NCBI RefSeq assembly: GCF_037975245.1
Contig: NC_092576.1
Span: 39,953,611-40,017,610, forward strand
Length of the DNA: 64,000 nucleotides
Reading direction: 5' to 3'
From: Apostichopus japonicus
Lineage: Eukaryota; Echinodermata; Holothuroidea; Aspidochirotida; Stichopodidae
Shown here: positions 37,117 through 48,235 of the stretch, one piece after another
How positions within the stretch are numbered: the first letter of the stretch is position 1
Layout of the letters: the number at the start of each line of letters is the position of its first letter
Translations under genes and position numbers: made by a program
The notes under the pieces: model-generated
Database searches by the model: none
What the model was told of the DNA's origin: nothing
Seen by the model: the letters and a program-made list of their open reading frames with translations, nothing else

Positions 37117-39603
37117 TCAAGGAATTCTATGGCGTAGAGTAACATAACAAAGTTCAGTGGCCTGGTATGATTTTGCTGCATGGTAGGGTTGACGGTCGTA
37201 CAGGTTGTTTACTGATATGACAGACCAAGCAGGTTCTGCAATCTGTTGTAGAGCATAAGTATGTGTGTGTCTATCATATTTTACAGTATCCCAAGACTCT
37301 GTGACCAATTTGACACCATTGTCAATACAGATGACATAGATGATCTGCTGAAATATTGGCTCCTCTTGATCACATTTGCCAGTGACAACTAATAGGTTTT
37401 TGCAGTACTTGACTCCATGAACAATGCTCCATTTGGCAATAAAGACCTCCTCAAACATATGCATACCAAGTTCCCTGCTCAGGAATTCTGCTCGATCCAG
37501 TGATACTAATATGGTTGAACAACCAGGCCCCACCTCAACATCTTTGTGCACAAGATCTACTCCACTGATCATGTTATAACAGAGGAACATTTGCTGTCGT
37601 TCGCTCAGAGTCTTTAGTATGTTCCGGTAATTACAAATTATGTGACCAAGACGTTTGAAGAATCTATGTTTGGCTTCAAACCTCATTGTCCAATAATTGA
37701 TCAATGGTCCTAGTAATTGCATCTGTTGTGGATAGTGGGTCATGAAGTGGTGTTTAGGCTTCAAATTTCGATCTGGATATAGATTCAAAAAGTGATTATG
37801 ATGGTCTTGAATAAGATGTTTAAGAAACAATGTTTCATCTGCTGTAACTTCTGGGCAGAAGATGAAGTCCATACATTCCAAAAGAATAAGAATCAGTTCT
37901 AGGTGAGTGTTACCCTCCGGAACTTTGTCTCCAATCATAAGAGGAAGATAACGTATAAGACACCACATCTGGGATGCAGTCTGTCCAGATGGCCTATCTG
38001 GGTTCTGAACTTTGTTGCGGGATATTGGGGAAGGCTTGTTTTTTGAATCAAAAGGTGCATAGTCAAAACTAGTGATTCTGCTATTAAGTAAGTCAAGATC
38101 AAAGAATCCATCCTGCATTAAATTTCCTAAAACAAGATGAACTTCAAGACCACATATGCCTTCCAGTAAGTCATGCATTAAATCAGGTGCATAATTAGTT
38201 GTTACATGGAAGTGTGCCAGATCATTTAAAAGGCATGGAATTTTGACACCGGTAGAGGCTGGGTCATTACGACGAACATCTTCATTATAATTGTTAAAGT
38301 TGCGAAGTAGCTCAGGCTTTGATACTGATGCATTTTGCATATCATTCCTATGCATTCTGCAATGCCTGCAATAGTGATTGCTGACGAAACTCTCCACAAA
38401 GCCACAGATTCCATTCATACCTAGGTTATCCCCAGCAACTTGAGCGACACTAATGTGAACAATCCCCTCAAATGCATCTGTTGTAATTTGCAATCCATCT
38501 CTCTCAAGCATCTGTAAGTCATTCACGAGAGGTTGCAAAATAGGATCAAATCCATAAGTTTTCACATCCCCAGCATTGTACAATGCCACAAGAAAACAGT
38601 TACACAGCGAAGAACGAAACTGAGGGGGTAAATTTAGTATTGTGCAATAAATTACTCCAATTTTATGCAAACCTGCCTTCGACCCTAGCGGATTGGTAAT
38701 CTCGCACTCATCAGTGTACAAAAGAAGTTTGATGTTCAATTGGTTAGAGAAGAACTCATTATCTTTACAGAACTTTCCATCGTGAAAATCCCGCATCACT
38801 CCATCATTACTAGGCTGGTAGTGGCAAACAGTTCTCATGAATCCCTTACTTTCCAAAACACATTTTAAAAGATCATGCAGCGGAATGTATTGGAAGGTAA
38901 CATGCTTTGCTACTTGAACAACATGACCAGTTTGTGCATTATTGCGAGGGTAATATGCAACAGCGAATGGTATTTCACGTGGTTTAATAAAATAGCCACT
39001 TTGTACAAAATATTGATGTTGTTGATGAGCAGTTTCCAAGTGCTCATATGGGTATTGATGTTCTGCAAACAAATCCATGAGAGTCTTCCTTCTATCATCA
39101 TCCTCATGTATCCCTAAACCTTGTAGTAACTCAGCTGTTTTGAATTGTAATGTATTAATAACATCAAAGAATAAACTTGATGTTTCAGAGACCACATGAT
39201 CAACTGTAGATTGAACGACACTGCTGGATGCCTTCAACTTAGCTAACGTTGATGCAGCCAACTTTGTTACATCTTCCTTAGCAAGTACATGTTCATTACC
39301 ACCATCAACGTTAGGAGGAATAGCCTCAGGGTCCTCACCAGGGACGTCCTGAATGATATCAATGACAGGATGTGCAACATTTACATTCACATCACCAAAT
39401 TCAAGGATATCGTGGTTCCTTTCAACATGCCTTTTGAGAGCAGTTGAATATCTGAATGTCTGTAAACAGCCATCTTGGCCACAGGCTACTGGACGGGTAA
39501 ACATTCTGCCAGCTAAAAGAGCATGTCTGTTTTTAAAATGCCAAACAAGTGAACTTGCATTTCCATGGACAACCAGGTCACATACTGAACAAGTATATCC
39601 CAT
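37117..39603 (-). CDS. EnSpm-type transposase with N-terminal zinc fingers
   Basis: An uninterrupted ORF of 828 residues from the ATG at 39,603. An in-frame ATG six codons upstream (39,621) lies beyond a splice acceptor (CTTTTAG, 39,609), so I prefer the later start. Two C2H2 fingers come first (CSVC...HFKNRH and CGQDGCLQ...HVERNH, residues about 5-65). Probable catalytic residues are D in LLLYTDECEITNPLG (about 298), D in YAPDLMHDLLEGI (about 474-478) and E in YWTMRFEAKHRFF (about 643). A CRHC/H pair lies at about 412-415. It would cut and join element ends in the nucleus. The DDE assignment follows the general EnSpm pattern and is inference. The ORF lies inside an intron of the SAM gene. 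Confidence 0.88.
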   Translation of the reverse strand: MGYTCSVCDLVVHGNASSLVWHFKNRHALLAGRMFTRPVACGQDGCLQTFRYSTALKRHVERNHDILEFGDVNVNVAHPVIDIIQDVPGEDPEAIPPNVDGGNEHVLAKEDVTKLAASTLAKLKASSSVVQSTVDHVVSETSSLFFDVINTLQFKTAELLQGLGIHEDDDRRKTLMDLFAEHQYPYEHLETAHQQHQYFVQSGYFIKPREIPFAVAYYPRNNAQTGHVVQVAKHVTFQYIPLHDLLKCVLESKGFMRTVCHYQPSNDGVMRDFHDGKFCKDNEFFSNQLNIKLLLYTDECEITNPLGSKAGLHKIGVIYCTILNLPPQFRSSLCNCFLVALYNAGDVKTYGFDPILQPLVNDLQMLERDGLQITTDAFEGIVHISVAQVAGDNLGMNGICGFVESFVSNHYCRHCRMHRNDMQNASVSKPELLRNFNNYNEDVRRNDPASTGVKIPCLLNDLAHFHVTTNYAPDLMHDLLEGICGLEVHLVLGNLMQDGFFDLDLLNSRITSFDYAPFDSKNKPSPISRNKVQNPDRPSGQTASQMWCLIRYLPLMIGDKVPEGNTHLELILILLECMDFIFCPEVTADETLFLKHLIQDHHNHFLNLYPDRNLKPKHHFMTHYPQQMQLLGPLINYWTMRFEAKHRFFKRLGHIICNYRNILKTLSERQQMFLCYNMISGVDLVHKDVEVGPGCSTILVSLDRAEFLSRELGMHMFEEVFIAKWSIVHGVKYCKNLLVVTGKCDQEEPIFQQIIYVICIDNGVKLVTESWDTVKYDRHTHTYALQQIAEPAWSVISVNNLYDRQPYHAAKSYQATELCYVTLRHRIP

Positions 39604-39653
39604 GATTACTAAAAGTAACAATTCACTGTGTGTCAGTTGAAAATAGTATGTAC

Positions 39654-39766
39654 CTGCTCTTCTTGTAATTTTTTCAGGAACTTTTTTCGTGGTCCTACCG
39701 CTTTCACCATTTCTGTTAAGGCTGCTTCGTCTAGCAACAAGAAAGCTTCCTCATCGATCATGTTCT
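39654..39766 (-). CDS. transposon SAM protein, exon 2
   Basis: Completes the SAM domain: ENMIDEEAFLLLDEAALTEM, then VGPRKKFLKKLQEEQ. This is the classical SAM pattern (E..DG..LL.L....L.......G.R.K.L..L). Acceptor TTTCTTCAG, donor GTACAT, phase 0 out. SAM domains usually mediate self-association or protein binding. Confidence 0.88.
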
Positions 39767-40931
39767 CTGAAGAAAAAATAGTGAAACATGGCTCAAATAC
39801 AATCCCTTTGGTACAGTACGATTGAATGTAGTTCCCCCACCAAGAGCATTCATCAAAAAATTAAATGAAACATTTTAAACATTTCTGATGAAGCTCTATC
39901 TACAAAAAAATGTTAATCTATAATCCTGTCAAAATAAAAACTGTCATTCATTAGATCACTACGGAATGATGCACAGATGTATTAAACCACCAACTTTACT
40001 TTTGGGCCTAACAGTAAGTTTGGCCCAAACACTAAGTGTTAAAAAACATGCCATTGCGAACTAATAATTTGGCTAAATGTGGCTAAACATAACTGTGACC
40101 TAAAACCTTTCCAAACTTCCAAATTACTTTTTGCAAACAAATGCAACAGAACTCGTATATATGAAAGTAAGCTAGATCATTGATATTCACTGCAATACTA
40201 CTACTAGGCCTATCCCTGTAGTGTAAGTGCAGGGAATAATTTAGTGTTCAAATTTTGCGTGGCAGTTCTGAGGTTTTTTACAGTTCTTTAGCGTAAAATC
40301 GTTGATTGTGTAGCAAATTGAGATGCGATACTGAATAAATTATTCCCTAAAATGGAATTGTATTTGTAAGTTGGCCTAGGCTAGATTGACTAGTTTAACA
40401 CTTTAAAAGGCCTGACACATAGTCCTAGCCTAACTTACTGTAGTAATAATTAACAGTGGGGATTAACATTAGTATACGCTTAGCCATTAGTATCAGCAGG
40501 CCTAGCCTAATACTGTTAGACTATGCGTAGCCTATGCACAAACTAAGGAGAGTTGCAATCGCGATATGGTATTGGTAGTTGCTACAGTAGGCTAAATTTC
40601 TGTCGTAAAATTAAGCAAAAACACACAAGAGTAACCATTTTTAGTGGCGGTTCGCTCCTTTTTAGGGCAGTTATTTATAGGGCGGCATAAGTCACGGCAA
40701 CCGGTTTAACGTAGGCCAACTTAAGGTACTAAAGTAAAGCACACCTGTTCGACAGCTAGCAATGTATAGGCTTATCCATCGCTAGACCTGTCCTAACGTT
40801 GGGCCTAGCCCTATTAGTCAACTTAGTGTTAGCCCACTCCATTGGCCTACCGAACGTCTGATCAGAAAATCGCACGTATTTCAAAGGAAATAGGTCAAAC
40901 CTTTCTGCACAATAATCAAAACAAACTTTAC

Positions 40932-40998
40932 CTTCAAATATTTCATTCAGTGATGATAGATTCCATTCTGCTAATTTTTCTTTGACAAACTCATCCAT
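40932..40998 (-). CDS. transposon SAM protein, exon 1
   Basis: Encodes MDEFVKEKLAEWNLSSLNEI and FE plus one base, the first helix of a SAM domain. The ATG at 40,998 starts the domain as in related proteins; the frame is open further upstream but reads as a chance hydrophobic stretch. Donor GTAAAG. The phase allows in-frame splicing to exon 2 or, alternatively, to the acceptor just before the transposase ATG. Confidence 0.8.
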
Positions 40999-41084
40999 GG
41001 TTTCTGGCCTGATGTGAAATCTTTCGACCGACAATGTGTTATGAAAAGCCCGCGAAGTTAGCATGTCAATTACGTCACTGAATT

Positions 41085-41215
41085 CAACCAGGAAAGAGGT
41101 TAAAAGTAAGAGCGTGATAAAATTCATATCAGGCTAACCAGGATACGGGTTGGCTGCTTATATTTTAACCCCAATGGTGTCACTTTGAGGTAACCAGGAT
41201 TATTCCACCAGGACG
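41085..41215. repeat. right subterminal ACCAGGA repeats
   Basis: Four copies of ACCAGGA, at about 41,088, 41,138, 41,193 and 41,208, between SAM exon 1 and the right end. The SAM gene promoter must lie here or in the 100 bases next to it, so repeat binding could also control transcription. Confidence 0.7.
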
Positions 41216-41226
41216 TTTTTAGAGTG
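41216..41226 (-). repeat. right terminal inverted repeat
   Basis: TTTTTAGAGTG, the perfect complement of the left end over 11 bases, with TA immediately outside. Confidence 0.9.
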
Positions 41227-41228
41227 TA

Positions 41229-44200
41229 GATGGTCAAATGCACGATTTCAGAGTAGACAGGTAAGAGAGGATTAAGTAAATATGATATGTGCTCATGACA
41301 ACATAACTCTATCACAGCATTATTAATAGACACATACATAATTGAAAATGAAAAATCAAGTTTGTACATATCCTTGATGAAAGTTTATATTAATAAGTAT
41401 AATTCTCTCAACGTAATCAACATATTTAGATATATTAAATAATGTTTGTTGTGTTTCTCCTCAGCATCACTCTATAATTCTACAGTTTTAATTATAATAA
41501 TCTCAATACAAATATAAGTTTCTCCCTTTTCTTAGTCGTTAGGATACCTACAGTTCTCAATTTACAGAATGCAATTTCAATTCTCCTCTCAAAGACCAGT
41601 CAGAATGTCCTGCCCTGTTATGTTACCGAGTATTATATAAATTATAGTCTGAATCATCGTCTGTATTAAATATATATGAGTCATAATATATCCATTGAAC
41701 TATTTTAAGCACATAGCCTAGATATGTTTATACAACTCAGTATAAAACATGTGGACGGGCGAGCAACAAAAATTACATAAAGGCATATAAGGGTCTATAT
41801 GGAAGCATACATATAGTTCCATGGGATAAGTTCGTTTATAGAGATTTAGTCTGAAAATATTTTATATCGCATCGCAAGGATGAGGGGGGTGGGTGGACTT
41901 GCAGTAGGTTGTTGCAGTAGGTTGTTGCAGTATGATATTGTCCATGCCTATGTATTATAATGCTTGTATTTCCGTCAACTGTTTTGTATACTAGGCTGAT
42001 TTGAGAGTACATTTGTATAATGGAGACAGGTTAGAGGCGAGTGCAGTAAATTCCTCTAACAGATATCGCGGTATATATATATATATATATATACCTATAT
42101 ATTGTGACAAACCACGCCTGTGTTCAATTGATCATATCCATTCACAATAAGCCGTCCCCGCTGAACTCGCAGTGTCACATAGTATGTGTAACAAAATATA
42201 AGTGAGAATATGAGAAATATGCCTTAAACTTCACGTAGGGCTTACACAGCGTTCGAGTATAAACAATCTATTCACAACGCGACACTGTTTTCACCAGATG
42301 CAAACAATATTCACATTTAAATAGCATTTAACCAAGCGCGAAAGAAACTCCAATCATCGGAGTAACGAAAACTGGATTGATACCCTTTAGTTGGCAAGTT
42401 TAGTAACATATTTGTAAACAGAAATACTCGTTTACCGATTGCCAATGTGACCTTCAGCGCTACATTTCGTTGATGTATTCACGGTATTCCGTATCCAAGA
42501 GATGTACTTTAGCTGTGCAATTGTTAACCACGTGACGAATTACAATGTGATTGACAGGTCGAATATAGAATTTACAATAGAAAGTAGACAACGTATTTAA
42601 TTGTATTGTTAGATGTTACAATAATACAAAGGATACAATGAATATGTTGAAAAATGGACGACGCGCGTATTGGTAGAGCTTAAAATAAAAGGAAAGTTAA
42701 CACCCCTATAGTAGGCCTGTAAAAATGACGTTAAATAATAGATGTACAACATGAGTGTAAATACAGACAGAAAAAAGTCATTTTTGAGACTAAAAATAAG
42801 CCATGACAACTGATTTAAAACGAATTGGTAGCGCGCTGAGAAGTTTATTATAGGTCACTTGAAAATGTTTAACTGGGATCTGCTCTGTCAACATACTCTG
42901 TCCTGTTAATTGTCAGTTGTAATCATGAAGTTAGGATGATATGGATGGCATACAGGAATGGGTTTGTCAGAGCTGGTTGATCAAATTATTTAATTCATAT
43001 AATTATATCATCAAAAACTACTTGAAATAATATTTTTCATTGGCAGATGGCGGGAATAAGGGGAGGGGAAAGAGAAGATTAAATATTCCAACGAGATGAG
43101 ACAAGGGTCATATCCCATAATATCTCTGTTTCTGGATTTCACTTACATCGCGGAAGATCTAGAAGAGGTTCGGGCAATTGAGTGTTTGGGCATTGTGTCA
43201 TAGACGTTATAAGGAGTTACGGCGTTCTACGTTTGCGTTATTTAATGACTTTATATATGTTATTGTCTAAATATCCAATTATCAGGGGTGTTTGTACCAT
43301 TCATAATGTTTTTTTGTTTTTTTTGTGATGTTCATGTTTATGGGTCATACGAACCATTCACTTGTAGGGATGGGAGGGAGGAGAGGGAGGGGAGAGCGTG
43401 GAGAGATGGTTGAGAGGAGAGAAGGTGGAGAGAGGAGAGAGAGGAGAGGGAGGGGAGAGAGGGGAAAGAAGGGAGAGCAGGGTTGAAGGAGCAGTGTTGT
43501 GATCTAAAACATTAGTAATAACATGAAAGAATCCAAAAGAATCAAGTTACAAGAATTGTTTATATAACGGAAAAGGGATTGAGACCAACAACAAGGGGAG
43601 CATGGTAACATGAGAGGGTGCGGAGGAATTGTGTAAACTGTTTCTAGTCAGATAGGTGCGAATGTATACAGGGGTGAGTGAGACAAAAACAGGTTTGATG
43701 GGGGAGCAGTTATATGCTGAAGGGAACAAGGGGTGCTAAATAGGGTTATGGTAAAGGGTAAAGAGGTGTGTTGATTTGATGGGTACATGTAATATTAACG
43801 GATTAAGATAAATAGGGCAATATTAAAAAGGTAAATTCAATGTTTTTAATATGTCTTTTCATGTCGCGTTTGATGAATTTGGGATGAATTACGGTGTCAA
43901 TTGTTCATATTCTTTGACAAATATTGTATCCGACTAAAAGAAAAAAAACATATTCAATTCTTTACCAAACCATCTAAAGATAATAGGTTAAACAAGCACG
44001 CGTTTTATATTCCTTTCACGAAGCTTTAATATTTTTTTCTTTGTTTTCTGGCCAGTTCCGAGAAAGTTTTGAAGCAGGTCAGTCAAGTTTGGTTGATCTT
44101 AGATAGTTTACTTTTAGTATTTATTTTCTTTCGTAGTTTTTATAATTGATTTATTTCGTCTAACCTTATACATCAGGTGTCTCTAACCCCCCCCCCCCCC

Positions 44201-44648
44201 CCTTTCCGCGATCTCTCATGTTATCAGGTTTATCCTTTACAAACGTCAATAAAAAACAACTCTTATTTCCTTTGGCTACAGATATTCAAAATAACGAATT
44301 ATATAAATGCCTTATAATATTCAATAAATCCTTTTGTCGATAGTCTCTCTAATCCACAACAGTTATTGCATTTCACTCTCTTGTTCTTATATATTTTCTA
44401 TATCAGTAATTTTAATTTAATTAATGTCTTGCTTTCTTGAATTTGTAAGAAATAGTAGATTGTTTTTGTATTGTAATTTTCAGCGTTTTATTTTGTTATT
44501 TTCAATCCAATATACTCAATATTCTGAACACTCACCCTCCAGTTATAACTGTATTTATCATTACTATCTGTTGTTATTTTTAAAGATATTATCTTTGCGT
44601 TATGCATGATAGAGACATATTTACATATGTATTAAATATACTTACTAC
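41229..44648. other. receptor intron sequence with simple repeats
   Basis: No exon supported. It holds a doubled GCAGTAGGTTGTT at about 41,899-41,930, an AT run at about 42,072-42,092, a GAGAGG-rich purine tract at about 43,372-43,490 and a C-tract at about 44,188-44,204. Confidence 0.6.
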
Positions 44649-44854
44649 AGTTGCTTGGATCTTTGGGAGTGTTGTACATATTTTAATATTCCATTAACTT
44701 CATGTTTATTCATTTCTCTCCCTTTCTCTGTCAGTATGTGCATATTCTCTATTGATGTTATGATTGGTAGAGAGAGACCAGAGGAGAGGATGATGTTCCC
44801 ATCTCCATCAATCTTACTAAAGGAAAATACTAGATTCACCCTGTGTATGGGAAT
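44649..44854 (-). CDS. receptor exon A2
   Basis: 68 codons plus two bases (phase 0 in, 2 out): IPIHRVNLVFSFSKIDGDG, then IILSSGLSLPIITSIENMHI and KHEVNGILKYV. It is a paralogue of A1 with the same phases. Acceptor TTTCCTCAG. The donor is read as GTAGTA by analogy with A1; if that junction is not used, the frame runs straight into TAG. The next exon (B2) lies 15 kb away, beyond the EnSpm-like transposon. Confidence 0.75.
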
Positions 44855-46190
44855 CTGAGGAAAGGAAAATAGCAGATATAATTAACATCATGATGTTTGC
44901 TTACTTGATTGATATATGGAAGTAATAAAGTTAATATTTAGGAATATTAATTTTATATTTTTAACTATGATAACAGTTTGCCTATTTTAGTCATATTTTG
45001 ATAGTTCGTTTTCTTTTCATTTATTCTTATTTATCCAGTCAGGTTAAAGAGTCAAAAATAATTCATTACATGGCCTAGGTGAATGTATCTCAGTTTGTAT
45101 ACATTGTTTTTACTCGTGAGGGTTATATGGTGCCTAGAAAAGTATTTATCGAGCTAATTGAACTAATGTCTTAAATATATTAACATATTTAACATGATTA
45201 CCATAACGGTGCATATTTTGTTTTATTTTGTTTATGAATTTGAAATGATTAGTGCGAAGTTAGATATATTTTATAGATTGGGAAAAGGGAATGGTGTAAG
45301 GTGAGTATAGAGTTAATAGTTAACTGAATCAAATCAATCTTTCTAATTTTCGTGACAGTTTTCTATTACCTCGGATTTTGTATTTAATTTTATATTTAAT
45401 TGTTTTTCTAGCAACTATCAAATGTTTTAATTTGAATTAAATGTTACATTTGGCTAAGTGTTTAAATGGTCGAAGGGGCTGATGGTACGCTGGAAAATTT
45501 GTTTTGATTGTTTTTCATAATTTTCCAAGTATTATATTTTCATAGGTGATAAATTAAATTCATTAAGTTTAATGTTTACTTTTGTTTTTTGATAATAAGA
45601 TGACACATAAGCAAAATATCACAACTTTCAAGTTTAAGCCCTTGAGTTTCTTCATTGTGTATATTCATAAATATCATTTAATCTTGTACTTCTTTTGGTG
45701 AGGGCTTCTTTCTAATGGTTGACATGAATGCGGCGTATATTTAAATTAACTATTTAAGTATTATTATTATAAACAGTGGTAGAATGGGTGTACACACAGG
45801 GGTTGCTGTAGAGGTTTTTTTATTTCCCGTTACTTGCTTACACGATGCACACACCTAGTCTATATATGTATGTGTTTATGTTGTAACAGAGTTCGAAATA
45901 ACCAGTAAAACTGTACTGAAGCAAACTGTTAGTCTAAGATTCCTCTGTTTGATTATATATGTTTGTAAATCGTATATTTGACACAGAACGGGTTAAAAGG
46001 TGTTATTATTTTATATTTGTTTTTATAAACACAATCTGATTGAAGAAACGAGATTACATCAAAATGAGAATAAAACTTGAAGAAGAAATCCAGTATTAAG
46101 GAAACATAATCTATATTGGCTTATAGGGTGGATTTATATTACGAGAACAAATATTAGGGGTATGAATATTAGAAATGGAAGAGTAGTTAC

Positions 46191-46930
46191 ATGAATAACC
46201 AAAGCCAACATATATTGAACGTGTTTGCTCAGAGCAGATGCAAAACTATCTACGAAACAATGAACTGTTTGGAAGGATCCAGCGTGCTAATCGTGCCAAC
46301 CATAGCACTGAGACAGCGCTGCTCCGTGTTTACAATGAATTGCTTCTCACTGTTGACAAGGGTGAGGAGGCCATCTTAGTATTATTAGACTACTCCGCAG
46401 CATTTGATACAATAAATCACAACATTTTCTTCAAGCGTCTGCAAGATACATATGGTGTGTTTGGTCATGTTCTATGCTGGTTTAAATCATATTTCACCAA
46501 CAGATCCATGCAGATATATGCAGACGATACTCAAATCTTTGCAATCAAATCAGGTCGCGATCATGATGCCACACTCGCCAAACTTGAAGCTTGTATAAGT
46601 GATATTAGGTCGTGGTCTATTGCAAATGACATGAAATTGAATGACGTCAAAACTGAACTAAATCGCACAAGATGCTAACTTTTAAATGTCTTCATGGACT
46701 TGCTCCAACATACTTACACAACCTCATCCAGGAGTATTCGCCACATCGTTGCCTCCGAATGGCCTTCCGATCGGAATTAAAGAAGCTCAGTCTGTAGCCA
46801 GGTTCAAAACGCTTTTAAAGACTCACCTTTCTCACTGTTGTAGTTTCTGGCGTTTCAGCGCATAGAGACTTTGGTGTATAATTGCGCCTTATCAGAACTG
46901 TGTATCATTATAAGTGTATGGAGGTGAATG
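46191..46930 (+). pseudogene. non-LTR retrotransposon (CR1/L2-like) fragment
   Basis: Reverse transcriptase pieces: HSTETALLRVYNELL, ILVLLDYSAAFDTINH and YADDTQIFA. Between the second and third an internal deletion has removed the usual VPQGSVLGP block. After a frame break come FKCLHGLAPTYLHNLIQEYS and QSVARFKTLLKTHLSH, the usual C-terminus, then a GCGC-containing 3' tail. It lies antisense in the C-A2 intron of the receptor gene. Confidence 0.8.
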
Positions 46931-47360
46931 CATAGTGAAGTTGTTAGATATTTGTCTGATTAATGTTGATATTATCCAAGTTAATAAATGTGTTTTGTAA
47001 TTAGCTTCAATGAGCCTATGTACTAATATCTGATGAGTTTAAATATTTAAAATCAAGTTTTTGAAATCCCAAATTACGTTTTCGTTATTATTTTGTGTCG
47101 CATTGCTGTTGTTTCTGCTACCCTTTTAAATATTCATTGACACTATGTGTTTAGAGGATTTTTTTTCAGTCAACGAAGTAGTGAAAGATTATAACAACTC
47201 TTTATTGTTTATGATATTACTCAATATACTCACTAGTTTATGACTGTATTCTTATCTATTGTTTTGTCTTAATGGTCCTTTTGTAATTTTGAATTCATAA
47301 ATACATTAACTTGTATTGATTAATGTATTTATTTAGTATATTCCTTCATTTGTTACTTAC

Positions 47361-47480
47361 GTCATGATTGGATGCTTCCACCAGGAGGTCTATGACTGAG
47401 CTCTGTACAGACTCACTACTTCTTTGACTAATGGCCAAACTACCTGAACACATCTCTGTAATAGTCTTGATGTCATTGGG
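47361..47480 (-). CDS. receptor exon C (repeat of the NACHT-exon tail)
   Basis: 40 codons, phase 0-0, reading PNDIKTITEMCSGSLA and ending SVIDLLVEASNHD. The end matches the last residues of the NACHT exon (SILKVLDVASKNQ), and like it this exon is followed by an A exon starting IPI. Acceptor TTTCAATAG, donor GTAAGT. Confidence 0.65.
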
Positions 47481-47951
47481 CTATTGAAATAAATAAATAG
47501 TAATTATTTTATATAATAATATTAATGCCAAATTGAGGCGTTAAGGAAATGTGGGTGTTAAACAGAAAAGATGTTAGATTGGCTGATCCAGCAGATATTT
47601 GAAACAAAACTTAATAATTCTCTGCCTAAAGTTGACTGCTTGCAAATATATGTATACATTTCCTGTATACATGGGCACATCAATCTGATAACATGTTTAA
47701 TATTACAATTGTTTATGAAGTTGCATCCATAAATTACAGAGTGAGCGATATCAATATGATCATTAATGGATTTGAAAATTTAGGAAGGAAATAATTTATC
47801 TAGAAAAAAGGCACCATTTATCAATTGCATGTCGAGGAATAACCTAAGTTTAGAGTATAATGCAGGACGATCTTTTCAGGTTGAAGGAAGCTCCATAAGA
47901 ATGCTCCATTTGTGAGACGTGCCCAACTGAAAATTCTGCTCTCCCACCCAC

Positions 47952-47968
47952 TCCCCCCCCCCCCCCCC
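47952..47968. repeat. C homopolymer
   Basis: An uninterrupted C run of about 17 in the D1-C intron. Confidence 0.85.
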
Positions 47969-48235
47969 ATCTTTCGAATTTATGGCTACTAGAAATTCAA
48001 ATTGGATTAACTTAAAACTTGAAAAGGAATATCAAGTAGAAATTAATGAAAATATTTTAAGCACATGTGGCATGACGCCATTGCATATTTCTATAATTAT
48101 GTGAATCAATTTTTGAAGTAAATATGGTTTATCTTGTAAGAAATAAACCACACACACAAATATCTTCCTAAAGGAGTAAAGAGCAATAAATCGGGAATGA
48201 GTATTTGGCATTGTATTGTCTTTCTTGTACGAATC

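Larger units (their letters stand above)
30392..41226 (-). mobile_element. complete EnSpm/CACTA-like DNA transposon, 10.8 kb
   Basis: The left end CACTCTAAAAAAGCCCTGGT and the inverted right end CACTCTAAAAACGTCCTGGT are nearly identical, and both are flanked by TA (30,390-30,391 and 41,227-41,228). Subterminal regions carry many copies of ACCAGGA / TCCTGGT. Inside, on one strand, are an intact zinc-finger transposase ORF and an intact ten-exon SAM-domain gene. CACT-type ends, subterminal repeats and the transposase type place it in the EnSpm (CMC) group. It sits in the A2-B2 intron of the receptor gene, in the same orientation. The intact ORFs point to a recent, possibly autonomous insertion. 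Confidence 0.88.

Noticed and set aside
41000-41127. Hydrophobic N-terminal extension of SAM exon 1 (start at 41,127)
   Set aside because: The SAM domain begins at the later ATG; the upstream residues overlap the subterminal transposon repeats and would put a signal-like sequence on a protein expected in the nucleus.
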